NCBI GenBank assembly: GCA_000149265.1
Contig: CH003228.1
Coordinates: forward strand, 1,647,910 to 1,711,909
Direction: 5' to 3'
DNA length: 64,000 nt
DNA from: Ciona savignyi
Taxonomy: Eukaryota > Chordata > Ascidiacea > Phlebobranchia > Cionidae
Shown: in pieces, positions 1 to 11,195 of the stretch
How positions within the stretch are numbered: the first letter of the stretch is position 1
Layout of the letters: each line of letters starts with the position of its first letter
The notes under the pieces: model-generated
The model's database searches: none
What the model was told of the DNA's origin: nothing
Seen by the model: the letters and a program-made list of their open reading frames with translations, nothing else
Translations under genes and position numbers: made by a program

Positions 1-258
1 CTTAATTTAAACTCAAAATCATAAACCTGTTTTTTAGCGGTTTAAAACTGTAGTTTATAGATAGCACGCAGAAAGCTAGTTAAAAAAATATTTAACCTTT
101 GTTTCCGCATAACAAATATATATTCTTACCGAGTGAAACAATGTGCTGAATGGTAACAAGTAACATTAAATTGCTGACATTGCTGAAAGGTGCGGGCTCC
201 TGGTGAAATAGTTGTTAGTAAATACTTTTCATTTAAATAAATCTTAAACAGAACTCAC
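1..258 (-). other. Intron of the greb1-like gene
   Basis: This stretch follows the splice donor at 258-253 (minus strand GTGAGT) of the leftmost recognised greb1 exon. I see no further coding exon before the window edge, so it is read as intron. It is AT-rich and holds nothing else I can name. Confidence 0.6.
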
Positions 259-3200
259 TTTTTCTAGCAAAACAGCGAGGCACTGTGCAAACTTTGATGT
301 AACAACGACACTCTCCATATCACCGCAGAATCTTGGTGGATTGTTCAGTGGGAGAAATAGGATGATAACTGGTTTCCTCTTGAGAACAACAGACAGATCT
401 TGAGGGATTACAACATCCGAAGTAGACAGATTATCACGGTTCAAGTTGTATCGTCTTGGGTGATCCTCGTCCAGTATTTCAATACTGGTTTCTAAGATTC
501 CAGACAAAAATATTAAAAGACATGGATTTAAATTCCAAATATATATTCAAAATGTTATAGATACCACTCCATTGATTACACAATTTGTTCTTAAAATAAA
601 TAAAAAATATCTACCTTGACTAATGCTAGAGCTCTTTCTTTTCATTGGGTAAATCCCTCTAGAAGGATTAGGACCCGACAAGGAGTGCACGAGGGGATGG
701 TGGGAATTCCCCCCTTCACGGGGTGTCGAGAAATGTGAGGGTGAAGGGAGAATTGGCCCGGGGTTTCTAAACAACGGGTTCTGCATCATTGAAAATCGGG
801 GTACAGGAACACCAACCCTCAATCTTCCTGCTGTAATATGAAAATGATTAATAAAGCTGAAATTTAATTATTATCCTTGTACTTTGCAGTGGTTACCTTC
901 CATTTGTTTGTTCCACATAAGAGCAGGACCTCGAATAAGATGTCGGGGATTTTTCCGGTCTCTCACCAAGTAGAATCGTGCATAGGAGCCGATAAGCTGG
1001 CCAGAATTGGAGTTTACTGGATGGCTTCCAAGGTCTGAGCGTTCAAGTCCAACATGGTCAACTAATTGAGCGAAGGTATGTATTGCCTTCTCACCACAAC
1101 CAACACATTGGATGGACAATGCTGTGGAAACAGAAGAAATGGAATTAACCCAGAGCTGTTAACTTGTTGTTTTGCCAGGACAACAATGATCATGTTATAT
1201 TTTTGTTGGTTTGGTTGGTTTGTTTAGATTAGAAGTACAAACGGGTGCAATTAGCAAGACAAAGATGGTAACACATCTATTTAGAGGAGTAACAAGTGAT
1301 CAATCTATCCATTAACAATAAGTTATTGCCCTCGTTTACTAAGAAATTGATGGAGAAATGTTATTGCTGTGTTTACCAAGCTTGCTCTATACAGTATGAC
1401 AGAAGTGGAAGTGCAAATAATGCCCTGTTCTGGCCCTAGTCCATTGGAAGTTTATTGGTCAAAAGCCATTTGTCGTGACAAATACTAAAAAATCAGTATA
1501 GATCAAAAATTTTCATTTTGGGTTGTATGAAGTTATAAAAAATGTTTTTTTTCTACATGGAATTTTCAGTATTGATTTTTTCAATTTGAATGTTTGCATA
1601 TATTGCATACAGTTAAGTTTCTTACATAAAACATTGTGTATCAGTTACAACTAGACATACATATGCCACCTACATATAAATTAATAACAAAATATCAGCA
1701 ATGGTAAACACAAATAGAAACCATTCTAAGTATCTGTCCCTACACTCACCTTGGGAAGAACTATTGGGTGGAGGCAAAGATTTCAGATTGATCGATATTA
1801 CAATCAAGCTGTTGCTTTCCACAGTCGTTCTGGTTAGTTGCAGAGCAAGCAAAACATGCTCGCTGGGACATGTGAACATTTGAGAGCAATCATTCTCCAG
1901 TGTACAAAGACGAATATCTTTACCACTTTTGCACAAGCCTACAAAACGAGTTAATTATACGAAATGCAACGAATTGAGCCCACAAGTAGATGTAAGATAA
2001 CTACAACACTTAAGACATCTAACCTTTGAGCTGTGTGTTTCCAGTTGCCCTCACTCCATGGAAATTACCATTTGAGTACATACCATTGATAGGGTTGGTA
2101 GGCATGGAAACTGGAAGAGATGATCTAGGAAAAATTAATTAAAAGTTTCAAACTGATTATATACATTTCTGTGTGTATTATTATATGTAAACAAACGTTA
2201 GTATAATTTTGTATTTTAAAATCATTTTAAGTAAGGTCTCGTTACAATAGTCGTTAAATTAGAAAGAATCATTTTATTAGTTAAAATGTGCGGTTATACT
2301 AGCTTGGGTTTGAGCTAGGCAGTCAGTTATTTGTTGCACACGGCACACCATATTTAAATGACACTATTATCGGCGGTCAATAAATCTATGTGTTCACCCA
2401 CTCTGTGGACATGCTGCTTCCTGCAAGAGAGGTTGATAAATTGGCGGGCAAAATGTTGGAGGCTGAAATGTCCAAACCGGACAACAAAGGTCGTGGCTGG
2501 TCTTTTTGCATATGCTTCCATGCGTGCAATCGCTGCATTTGCTTTAACTGCTCCACACGTGCCTGCTAAAAATTTGGTCTTTATACCAGATAGTGTGCAT
2601 ATTATTACGATACCTTTAGTGTGGGTATTATTATTAAAATCAATGTAAAACATATATGTTTCTGGTTACAGTGAGTACAACCAAAATTTAAAATAATAAT
2701 TCCAACTCAATTGCATACCTCAAGTTGTTGCTGCTGCTGCTGTTGTTGTTGTGATATTAAGGTAATTGGTGGACGAGGTACAGGCGGTAGAGTGGTATAG
2801 CTGGCTTTGTGTCTGACATGGCTGGCCGGAATGAGAGCTGGAGGCTGGCATACTGTCGGTTGTACTAGGCCTAGATAGGAATGCATGGTTGAGAGTTTAG
2901 AACAGTGTTATCTTATTGGTAGTCAATCTTAGGTGAAACATATTACCACTTTCTGATGTAGAGTGAGGTGAAGAAACAATGTTTTCAACTGAAGTTCTAT
3001 TGACAAACGAGAATTTTGAAAGCAGCAAATTGTTTTGCATGTCACTTGACACATCTTGTCGATTTACAGTTTGCTTGTTTAGTTCCTCAGCCAATTGTTC
3101 AGAGTTTGGCTTTACATCTATGAGGGGAAGTAATAAGGTACTTTAGTATTAGAACAATAAGAAATGGTGACATACGTCAGTCCACTGTAAAAAAAACTAT

Positions 3201-3782
3201 TCCTCAACATGAGAGAACTTATAATGTGGTATATACATTAAATACACTCCAAAGGAAAAAAATATACCAGTATTTAGTTTATAAAATTAGCATAGGTACC
3301 AGTGTTTTGTGTCGTATAAAACCTTGCAAACAATACCTGTAATGTTAAAAGTAAAACTTACCAGTAACATCATCTTTGTGGACTGCTGGAACAGGTCTTA
3401 GAGTGAGAAATAAAGTGGAAAACACTGAACTAGGTGCAACAGCTACAGATCGCAGAGAATTTTCAATACTACTGTGCAATGCCTCTTCAAATGCAGCTTT
3501 CTGTCCTGATTGACTGTTACCCATCAGGCTAGAAGGCACAGTTGGGATGACCTATGGATGTATACAGGTTATATACCGTACCGACATACCGGTACCGTAG
3601 CTGTATATAATAACATCCAGTTAAATAAAACAACTATAAAATGCTCAATCTTATGCTTAGACTCATAGACAAATTTACTAGAAAAAAACCACCAGGTAAT
3701 AATGCAAACAAAATAATATTTCTGGCTTACTAACCTGAACAGGCAGAAGATTCTTGGAACGCATGAGTGCTTCTACAGACAT
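259..3782 (-). CDS. greb1: GREB1 orthologue, N-terminal part (ten exons, 3' end outside window)
   Basis: In vertebrates GREB1 is a nuclear, chromatin-bound cofactor of oestrogen receptor alpha, and a glycosyltransferase activity has been proposed for it. Exons on the minus strand are 3735-3782, 3362-3551, 2947-3117, 2719-2870, 2402-2565, 2024-2124, 1750-1938, 897-1121, 615-830 and 259-491. All phases agree and they give 563 residues, about the first third of the vertebrate length. Similarity to GREB1 is clear at MGNSQSG...FEEALHSSIENSLRS, at CKSGKDIRL, at CVGCGEK (Cys344 and Cys347), at YLVRDRKNPRHLIRGP and at RKPVI...FCGDMESVVV. Exons 4-5 add a proline-rich stretch, nine glutamines and a predicted helix (VEQLKQMQRLHAWK) that I do not recall from vertebrate GREB1. 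The start was set at ATG 3782, in frame through exon 1. ATG 3524, which matches the vertebrate start MGNS, is the alternative. The family call is firm; exons 4-6 are the least certain. Confidence 0.88.
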
Positions 3783-6700
3783 ACATTCCTTGCCAGTTTA
3801 TGATGAGAAGTGAATCAGAGGGCAAAAGTATAAATATCTTGGTATGGTTTAACAGTGGTAAATACAGGCTACCAGAAAAAAATAAACAAAGTTGTAAAGA
3901 TCATTTTATCAGTAGTATATAGTTCTTTCAAATGATACTTAATAGACTAAGCAACTATTACTATATACACATACACACCGGAAGTAGAGATCATTCAATA
4001 GTGTAGATTTCAAATTGTAATACTATTGGTCATTACACTTTAATTTACCGGTATTTAAGGTTATTTCCATCTCACATTATTTACCTCTTTATATATCTTT
4101 GCGTTTTTTGTAAACAACTACAAAAGAAAATACTCGATAATGAAAGATCACACTATCACGTCCTGGTATTAGCCGCGTCAAACAAACCACCTTAAAGTCG
4201 ACTAATGATGTACACTTGTACAGTATCCTGCATTCCTAAACAATGAATCACGCTTGGTTTTGTTTCCTACCGATCAAACTCAATTTATATGTTATTACGT
4301 CAAGTCATTTAACTATTTTCACAACATCACGTTTCTGTAAGGTAAACGATTTTTGCGTGTCGACTTGACTTTATAGTTTAGACAACAAAGTTGGATTTGT
4401 CGAACGCAACAAGACTTCCGCTACTTAAGTTGCAGCAGCTAAGATTTCTTTCCTGGCCGTTCCAGATGGAACTTAATCTTAACTTTACACTCGTTTATAA
4501 AACTACCAAATACCACGATGAACGGAAACCAAATATATCTACCTGTTTAAATGCCACTGATATGACCATCTCTTAACTCTGCTTTAATAGAGAATCGGTG
4601 AACACCAACCGATCTGTAATAATGAATAGGTCGTACTGCTCGGTGGACAGTTTTGCGTAACTGCCGTTGCCTTCTTTCAGCAGATTTCCTGTTCGCGGGG
4701 AAGGGACGTAGTTGGTTCGAATTTCCGGATTGATCGAGTGCGCGGTTATATGACCAATAGGATCATGCCACTAAACCCATGACCAGGCAACACTCAACTA
4801 TTCAAAAATAGCCAAAGATACACTGTCCGCAGTCTTTATTTTGATAGCAACAAAACAGACTGCACAACTGTGCCTGCTAAGTTCAGCCGCAATGCAGACA
4901 TACATTAATCCTGCATCATTACACGGCAGTGATGAAATACCGCTACATTTGTACATACAGCAAAGTGACATAAAGGTAAAAGCACACAATGTTAACTACT
5001 AGAATTTGCCTTTTCGTATGTCTGTTTAAAATAAGTATATAAATAATTTCTTTTTGATGATTAGGCGGTTATGTTAGTTTTACCATGTGTCCATTTCGCA
5101 AAATATTGCAGACAAACTACTATTTCCAGGCCGCACGTTTTGCTGTGCGCTGCAAAGCTCGCCTCACCACTAACTCAGTGGAAACTAATACAGTACGGAG
5201 ATCTGCGGTCGCCGACTTCCAGCAGCGCAAAAAGCGCCCTCGAATGACACCGCCGCTCCAACCACATTTTGACGCCAACTCCTAACATGAACCGCGGAAA
5301 AGAGAGACTTCAACGCACATGTAGGATATAAACAACCATGTGTCCTACTTTGTCCGCCTCGTTGGTTAGGGTGAACAGAGTTCGACTCCCATGGCACTAG
5401 AAAGGCAATTGGACCACAAAAGAGCACTTTGACAAGGATTACCATATAGTATATATCAGGTAATGCTTAACAGGGGAATGGACACATGACATGCATAGCT
5501 AATTTGGTACAAACACAGAGTATTGTAACTCAATTTGTTGAAGACAAATAACAGACAAAAGAAGCCTAATACAAATACAGCCACTATATAACAAAATCAA
5601 CTTCAAAGGTCCAGTAATTGAATAACCAAAAACTATAAATATTGAATTGCCACACTTGAAACAATATTTAGGACCAACAAAATATCGTGACCCGTAGGTC
5701 CTGGTTTCTAACATTCCATTGGCAGCCACCACCCATCTACACACATGGACAGCACCATGTGTGGGATATAGGTCTGACATACTGTAATTCAAAATTGTGT
5801 TTACTCTACTGGTAAAGTAACTAAAAGATAAAACAAATCAGTAAAGAGCCTTCTTGACCAGTTCTTTCAAAAAGATAATACATACCAGGAATCAAGTACA
5901 ATAGAGTATACATATAATTTATAAATCATGGTTAAATTGATTCATTATTCAGCTGAAAACACAAATATGTCTGGAAATCTTTAGTTTTATCTCCATACCG
6001 ATGCATCAAAATTACCAATAACACACGAGTGTCGACCAACATGACCTTTAATTTTGAATATCCAGAATCAAACTTAAATTCTGAATCATTTTCTATGTGA
6101 ACCAAATTCAAGCCTTGATTTTAGAATGGATATCCTAGCATACCAGAAAATACATTTTTTTATTTGTTTGATAATTTCTGTACCAGTACAATGAGCTATT
6201 TATTTTTTTGCAGTATGAACAGTTTGTTTTTACTATTTTCTTGTATCCTTTAATATGCATTCTTGTAAATTTTGATGTTTAATCTTTTTTATTAAGTTTA
6301 ATAGCTGATGTATTAGTCTACAGGCAACTTAAAAATTACCACACTAAAAGGTTGCTTTGCAGAACATAGACATACAGTATTAAAAACAGTTTAACACAAA
6401 CTGATAGCCTTGTTTTACACGACATTGAAAGAAAAACAGTTAAAACTAGATATATGGTCCTATATATCGTACTAGTATAAGGTACATCACTTGAAAAAAT
6501 TCGATTTTTGTGCCACAGAAGACATTAACTCGTGTTACACAAACGATTGCCAACCTCAGGCGTAGCCTATGTCTCGTGAGATCCTAGACTACCAGTAATC
6601 CAATTACTTACTAATTATTTTTATTCCATCTACCAGAAATATCTACTGTTTCTATTTATCTAAATTAAACTGTACAAATTAAAAATAAACAGTGTGTTAA

Positions 6701-7440
6701 GAAGTTAAAAATTTTGCGAACTGCAAAAAAGTGACAATTTAAATGAAGTCACGTGTCTTTAATTGCAATAATAACCCCCTCATTTTAACACTTGCTAGAA
6801 ACTATGTAGTATTTAAGTTTGGTAAAGCTCCGAAGCTCCATTCATTGGAAATTCAGTTTCTTTCTTCCTTTTGTCGATCGATTTCTCTCCTGTATGTTGC
6901 CAGTTGTGCAACAGGGTTCGTGCGCGTGACCGGGCAGCCCAACGGCCGCACGTCTCAAAAAAGATAAATAGATGTTGTGGGCATACACTGTACAGGTGGA
7001 AATGCATTTTATAGTGCTCATCTTAATTTTACCACAGACTCTCTAAGTCTCTATATAAATAGACTATAGAGTGTCTATGATTTGACTATTTTAATTATTT
7101 ATAAATTTGGAGAAATTTATCATGGTCTTTTAAAAAATCCTTTAAAATACATATTTTTGGGTACCCAATTGCAATACCTTTGTCCGACAAATTAGTCTGT
7201 TAGTGCGTCGCTCTTCAGCCGAAAGGTTGCAGTTACGAAATTGGTCGCCAGCTAGACGGCTGTGTCCTTGGACAAGGCGCTTAACGGACATTGCCTAAAC
7301 TCAGCTTATTAATGTATTTTACTGTAATATTTTTTGTGCATTTTATCTAAAGGCCCCTTAATCGATAATCGAAGTCCGTAAACTAATTTTTTCGGCATTG
7401 AAACATGTAGTACTGTGAACTATTTTCTTTAAATGCTATA
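3783..7440. other. Intergenic region upstream of greb1-like gene
   Basis: No exon chain with consistent phase and no family similarity was found on either strand. The part next to 3783 must contain the greb1 5' leader and promoter, but I see no TATA box that decides it. Short open frames at 4391-4576, 5085-5285 and 5185-5445 look like chance. The rest is AT-rich with short runs of CCGGTA and TACCGG. Confidence 0.5.
7192..7312 (+). mobile_element. tRNA-derived SINE, family A, partial copy
   Basis: The sequence reads GTTAGTGCGTCGC, then CAGCCGAAAGGTTGCAG, then a B-box-like TACGAAATTGGTCGC and GTCCTTGGACAAGGCGCTTA. The same order recurs at 8555, 15318, 18184, 45066 and 60985. The anticodon-arm and T-arm layout resembles a tRNA, but the acceptor stem and anticodon are not conserved, so this is a dispersed SINE and not a tRNA gene. 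Confidence 0.6.
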
Positions 7441-7498
7441 ATGAATTCATCATAGAGATACTAATATATATGTATATTAGTATCTCTATGGAATTCAT
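7441..7498. repeat. Short near-perfect palindrome
   Basis: CATAGAGATACTAATATA and its reverse complement TATATTAGTATCTCTATG face each other around a few bases, and GAATTCAT flanks both sides in opposite orientation. It lies just outside the left arm of the foldback element. It could be a small MITE or a cruciform-forming site. Confidence 0.6.
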
Positions 7499-7551
7499 AC
7501 CATCTTCGCAATGTCTATGGATTTGTGACGTAAGAGGGAATTTCCCGAAAC

Positions 7552-8433
7552 CAGAAAACGGTAAGCACTTAATGTACATCAAACTGAGGCTACAGCTGAT
7601 CGACATTTGTGACGTCATACAGTAGCTTATGGGAACTCCTGATGTATTATGGGTAAATTTTTTCCTAGGAGAGAGTTGTTCATGCGAAACGACAAGTAAC
7701 TTGTGGAACCACATGGTGTATTGTGGATTATATCTACCGGTATATATCTAGCGCGCTTCTGTATGAAGATGTTAAAACATTTCGAAATGTGATGGGTGCT
7801 AAACCAAATGCTGGGTATTCAGTGGTGTGCTTAGTCTATGCACTGCACACACTATTTGCGTGAAAACTAACTCTAAGCCTGAACCCCAACCCTAACGCTA
7901 ATCTCTACCTGAACACCAATCCTAACCCAATCAGTCAACCATGGGGTTATTGTGCATTGGTATTGATATAATACCGGTATTTAATTTGCGGTAGCCTACC
8001 TCTAAATACTACAGGATCGCTTGGATTGCATGGATCGCTTACTATACTGCGTAATTACAAAAGCCATGATATTAATGTTAGGATTGGGGTTAAAGTTAGT
8101 TCTGGGGTTGAGATTAGTGTTAGGGACAGGGTGAGAATTACTTTCCATAGCAATCTAAGTGAATCAAGCGCTCCAAGCGATCCCGTAGTATTTAGAGCCA
8201 CCCTTTAATTTGTGAATTTTCTGGATATTGATAAAGGAGATGCGGTTTTAAAATCATCTTTGCCGATATACAGTTTGAAAAGAAGAGAATCGGCCTAAAA
8301 AAAGAAAAAAAGATTTAAAAAAATTACCCATAATACATCAGGAGTTCCGACAAGCGACTCAGTGACGTCACAAATGTCGATCAGCTGTAGCCTCAGTTTG
8401 ATGTACATTAAGTGCTTACCCCAGAAAACGGTG
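7552..8433. mobile_element. Foldback (long inverted repeat) element
   Basis: The left arm, about 7552-7668, and the right arm, about 8317-8433, are reverse complements over roughly 115 bases with a few differences. Shared words include CAGAAAACGG, AAGCACTTAATGTACATCAA, CTGAGGCTACAGCTGATCGA, TTTGTGACGTCA and CTGATGTATTATGGGTAA. A separate MITE (7989-8203) sits in the loop. I see no coding capacity and cannot define target-site duplications for the outer element, so its class is open. Confidence 0.65.
7989..8203. mobile_element. Mutator-like MITE with 9-bp target duplication
   Basis: This is a 215-base element with inverted ends built on CTCTAAATACTACAGGA and repeats of GATCGCTTGGA. It is flanked by TTTAATTTG at 7980-7988 and again at 8204-8212, an exact 9-base duplication. 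The middle reads GGGGTTAAAGTTAGTTCTGG. Related ends occur at 15561-16733 and 56510-56636. A 9-base duplication with long inverted ends is typical of Mutator-like transposons. No ORF is present. Confidence 0.75.
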
Positions 8434-8554
8434 GATGTGCCTATATTCTTCGGATTAATGGAAGTTTTCCTGGCGTGATTTAATAGGATATCCATGTTTA
8501 TCCGCATGAATGGGAAAACCAAGGGGGCCAACACACGGACAATCGTCAAGTCAC

Positions 8555-8855
8555 ATTCAGCCGGTTAGTCTGGCGGTTAAGTGCGTCGCCTTTAAATCGA
8601 AAGGTTGCAGCTTGCAGGTGCGAAATTGGTCGCTAGCTAGTCGGTTGTGTCCTTGGGCAAGGCACTTTACGGACATTGCCTAAACCCAGCGGATTAATGG
8701 GTTCTACTAAATTAAAGGAACGAATGTATCCTATACAACACACTGCAATAGCCCAAGTAACCCGACTTTGGGTAATCTGACGATTGCCCATGTGTTAACC
8801 TCCTTGGTTTTCCCATTCTTGGGAATGAACATAAATATCCTATCCTATACCTCGT
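8555..8855 (+). mobile_element. tRNA-derived SINE, family A, long copy
   Basis: This is the longest uninterrupted copy. The tRNA-like head (GGTTAAGTGCGTCGCC, GAAAGGTTGCAG) is followed by TCGGTTGTGTCCTTGGGCAA, GGACATTGCCTAAACCCAGC, the body ACACTGCAATAGCCCAAGTA, and a tail TTGGTTTTCCCATTCTTGGG ending in repeats of TCCTATA. It serves as the reference for recognising the partial and split copies elsewhere in the window. Confidence 0.65.
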
Positions 8856-9120
8856 GCCCATCGTCTGGTTCCCTAAAATATTGCAGTATGTGTATGATAC
8901 ACATGTTCTTTTGATTTGGTAGAATGATTAATATATAATATAAAAAAAATGGGTGTCTTGGTTAGAATATTGAGCAGTTTTCAATTTTTCAAGTGATGTT
9001 CACAATATTTTAAATTATATGACTGTGTCTTGCACCAAACAACTTTTTTATTAATTGCAAATGCACATCTTTTTTTATAATTTTCAAAAACACTTTTTCA
9101 CTCGCACCGGTAACCCACAG

Positions 9121-9916
9121 GATGCATGGTGTAATAAGGTAAAAATTTGTGTGAGAATGTGTGAATTGGATACCCAAGATATACTAGCAGATATAAGAGA
9201 TGCCACACAGCATGGAGAGGAGGATGCTTTGTTTTTCTTGCTTGTTTCCACACCTGGTGGTGCTCCAAATTCATTTCACAGTAAAGTAATCCAACCTTAC
9301 CTTAAAGGTAGAGGCTGGCGAAAGGTTAACTACAAGACGACTGGATTCAGGTACTAATACATTTGAATATTTGTCTTTTAATAGGAGAGTAAAATGTGTT
9401 AGTTAAGAAACCTGTTGAAGGGCAGTGACTAATTAATCCTTTAATAAACAAAGTAATAAAATCCCAAACCAATTTAAATGACAATATTGTTTTCAGAGGA
9501 TTCTTACTAATCTTTTTTGGAATCATTTCAGGGCCCTTTATTTTCTCCACATTAAGTCCGAGAGTGAAGTGGAGCTTGGTGACAATGAGACATGCCCCCG
9601 GTGCAACTTTAACAAGACTTTAAATAATGTTATATCTCCTAAGAAAAAAATAACACCGAAAAAGCGGAAGGCAAGTGAAGACCACAATATAAATGTCACC
9701 ACCCCACCCCCAGTACCTTTGCACTGCGAGCAATGTTACTCTGCTAGTCCTACTCAGACAGCTGGAAAAGACCGAACCCAATTAAAAGAAACTGTGGATC
9801 GATACAAACAAATTAACTCAAAGGTTTTTCAAGTCCACATTGTTTTATCACGGCCCGTTGATTATGAGGAAGATTTTTTAGAATTTGCTTCTCAGCCTGG
9901 TTCGGTGGAGGAATAA
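9121..9916 (+). CDS. Unknown two-exon protein with paired CxxC motifs
   Basis: I do not recognise this gene. Exon 1 is 9121-9350 and exon 2 is 9532-9916; the phases agree and an in-frame stop ends it at 9916. The acceptor CACAG at 9116-9120 precedes exon 1, so either an unseen upstream exon supplies the start or a leader is added by trans-splicing, in which case the first in-frame ATG is at 9157. The readable protein is about 190-204 residues: a helical N-terminal part (ADIRDATQHGEEDALFFLLV), then HSKVIQPYLKGRGWRKVNY, then CPRC, a lysine-rich linker (KKKITPKKRK) and CEQC, which together could bind one zinc ion. The C-terminus is acidic. AATAAA overlaps the stop codon. Coding nature is likely; function is unknown. 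Confidence 0.55.
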
Positions 9917-11195
9917 ACACTTTATCAAAAATCGAATACTCAACTAATCCAAACATCTATATCACTGTTAACAACACATAAATCAGTTGACACAAGAGAC
10001 ATTTTATTATTTAAATTTTTATTTAATTTATTAAGCTGCTTAACCATACATGAATCGCTGTCATCCATATTAATAATTTAAGAACATCTAAGAACAGAAA
10101 TACCCATTTTTGAACAAAATGACACATAACAATAATACATTTGCGGCTTGCTATCAGTGTTTAAAAGTTTGCTCTAGAATGTTAAACCAACTCGGATCGT
10201 GAATTGTTGCATTTTAAAACCGACAGTGGTGCAATCTTATCTGGTCCTCTAACTTCCTTTAGAATAGTGTGGGAATTCCGCTGAATTGTGTGTGCTCCGC
10301 TCCAACTCTTTGGTAATTCTGTGCATCAGATTTTTTAAAAAATTGTATACTTCATTAATTACAAATTCAACCTGATATTTTGTTGACAGTTGGTCCATTT
10401 CGTACGATTGGGGGATCATCTCTGTGTCTAAAATGTTTTGATGGTTTATTAACACCACTGTATTCAAAAGGACTGTAAAAAAATAATTGTATCGATCCCA
10501 ATTAATTTTGTTTTTCCTAATTTTTTGATTTTGTATTATAACAATAGACATTTAAAATTTCAAGAATCGTTGTTGCAATAATACATTTCTTGTAGACACT
10601 CAAGGCAATTTCATTTTTAAATGTATATAAAATAGTGACTTAATATTATGTTTAAATTAACAATGTTCAAGGCTAAAAAGCATTTTTGTATGCAGTCCTA
10701 TTTAGAAACTCGATTTAACAAAAAAACATTACTAAGACTTAACTCTATTTAAAAAGAAACAGTGCTAATTAGTTTTTTACAACCAAACTCAAGTCATTTT
10801 GTCAGCAATTTAAATTTAATATTTTTGATTCCGCTCCAGCAGTTTGCAAACAACATATTTGGCATTATATTTAGATTTGATTGACACATGTGTTAACATT
10901 TTTAAACAGCCTTATATATCGGAAATTTGAACAGCAAAATAACTTTTACTCATTATGCTACTGCATACAGGGGATGTCTGCTAAGTGCCTTCCATGCGTC
11001 TATTGGACTGGTGGAAACCTGCTTCTGTCTGAGCTAAGGTCAGGTAGTACACCAAGTGAGGATTATAAATGTTACACCAATGACCAAAATTTTTTTTAAT
11101 TTGTGCATAAAAACCTTTTCTTTGCGCCTGGGTTTTTCAGTACAATATGCAGTTCATCACCGACACAACGCTCAATAAAAACTTGTGGATAAGAA
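9917..11195. other. Spacer between unknown gene and GluD gene 3' end
   Basis: The stretch is AT-rich. A minus-strand open frame at 10249-10551 has a credible acceptor (TTTTTTTACAG) inside it and could be a 3' exon, but no donor of matching phase links it convincingly to the GluD gene. A plus-strand frame at 10881-11099 follows an acceptor-like CATACAG but has no partner. It should also contain the GluD 3' UTR. Confidence 0.4.
10249..10551 (-). other. Possible unassigned exon
   Basis: The frame codes for up to 100 residues with a rather protein-like C-terminal half (VEFVINEVYNFLKNLMHRI) and ends in a stop. Likely acceptors are TTTTTTTACAG and AACATTTTAG. It lies about 650 bases beyond the GluD stop on the same strand, so it could be an alternative GluD tail exon or part of an unseen gene. 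I found no phase-compatible donor that decides this. Confidence 0.2.

Noticed and set aside
10881..11099. Plus-strand frame with MSAKCLPCVYWTGG after an acceptor-like CATACAG, loosely similar in DNA to 38455-38510
   Set aside because: The similarity is short and patchy, and there is no partner exon; I could not show a repeat family or a gene.
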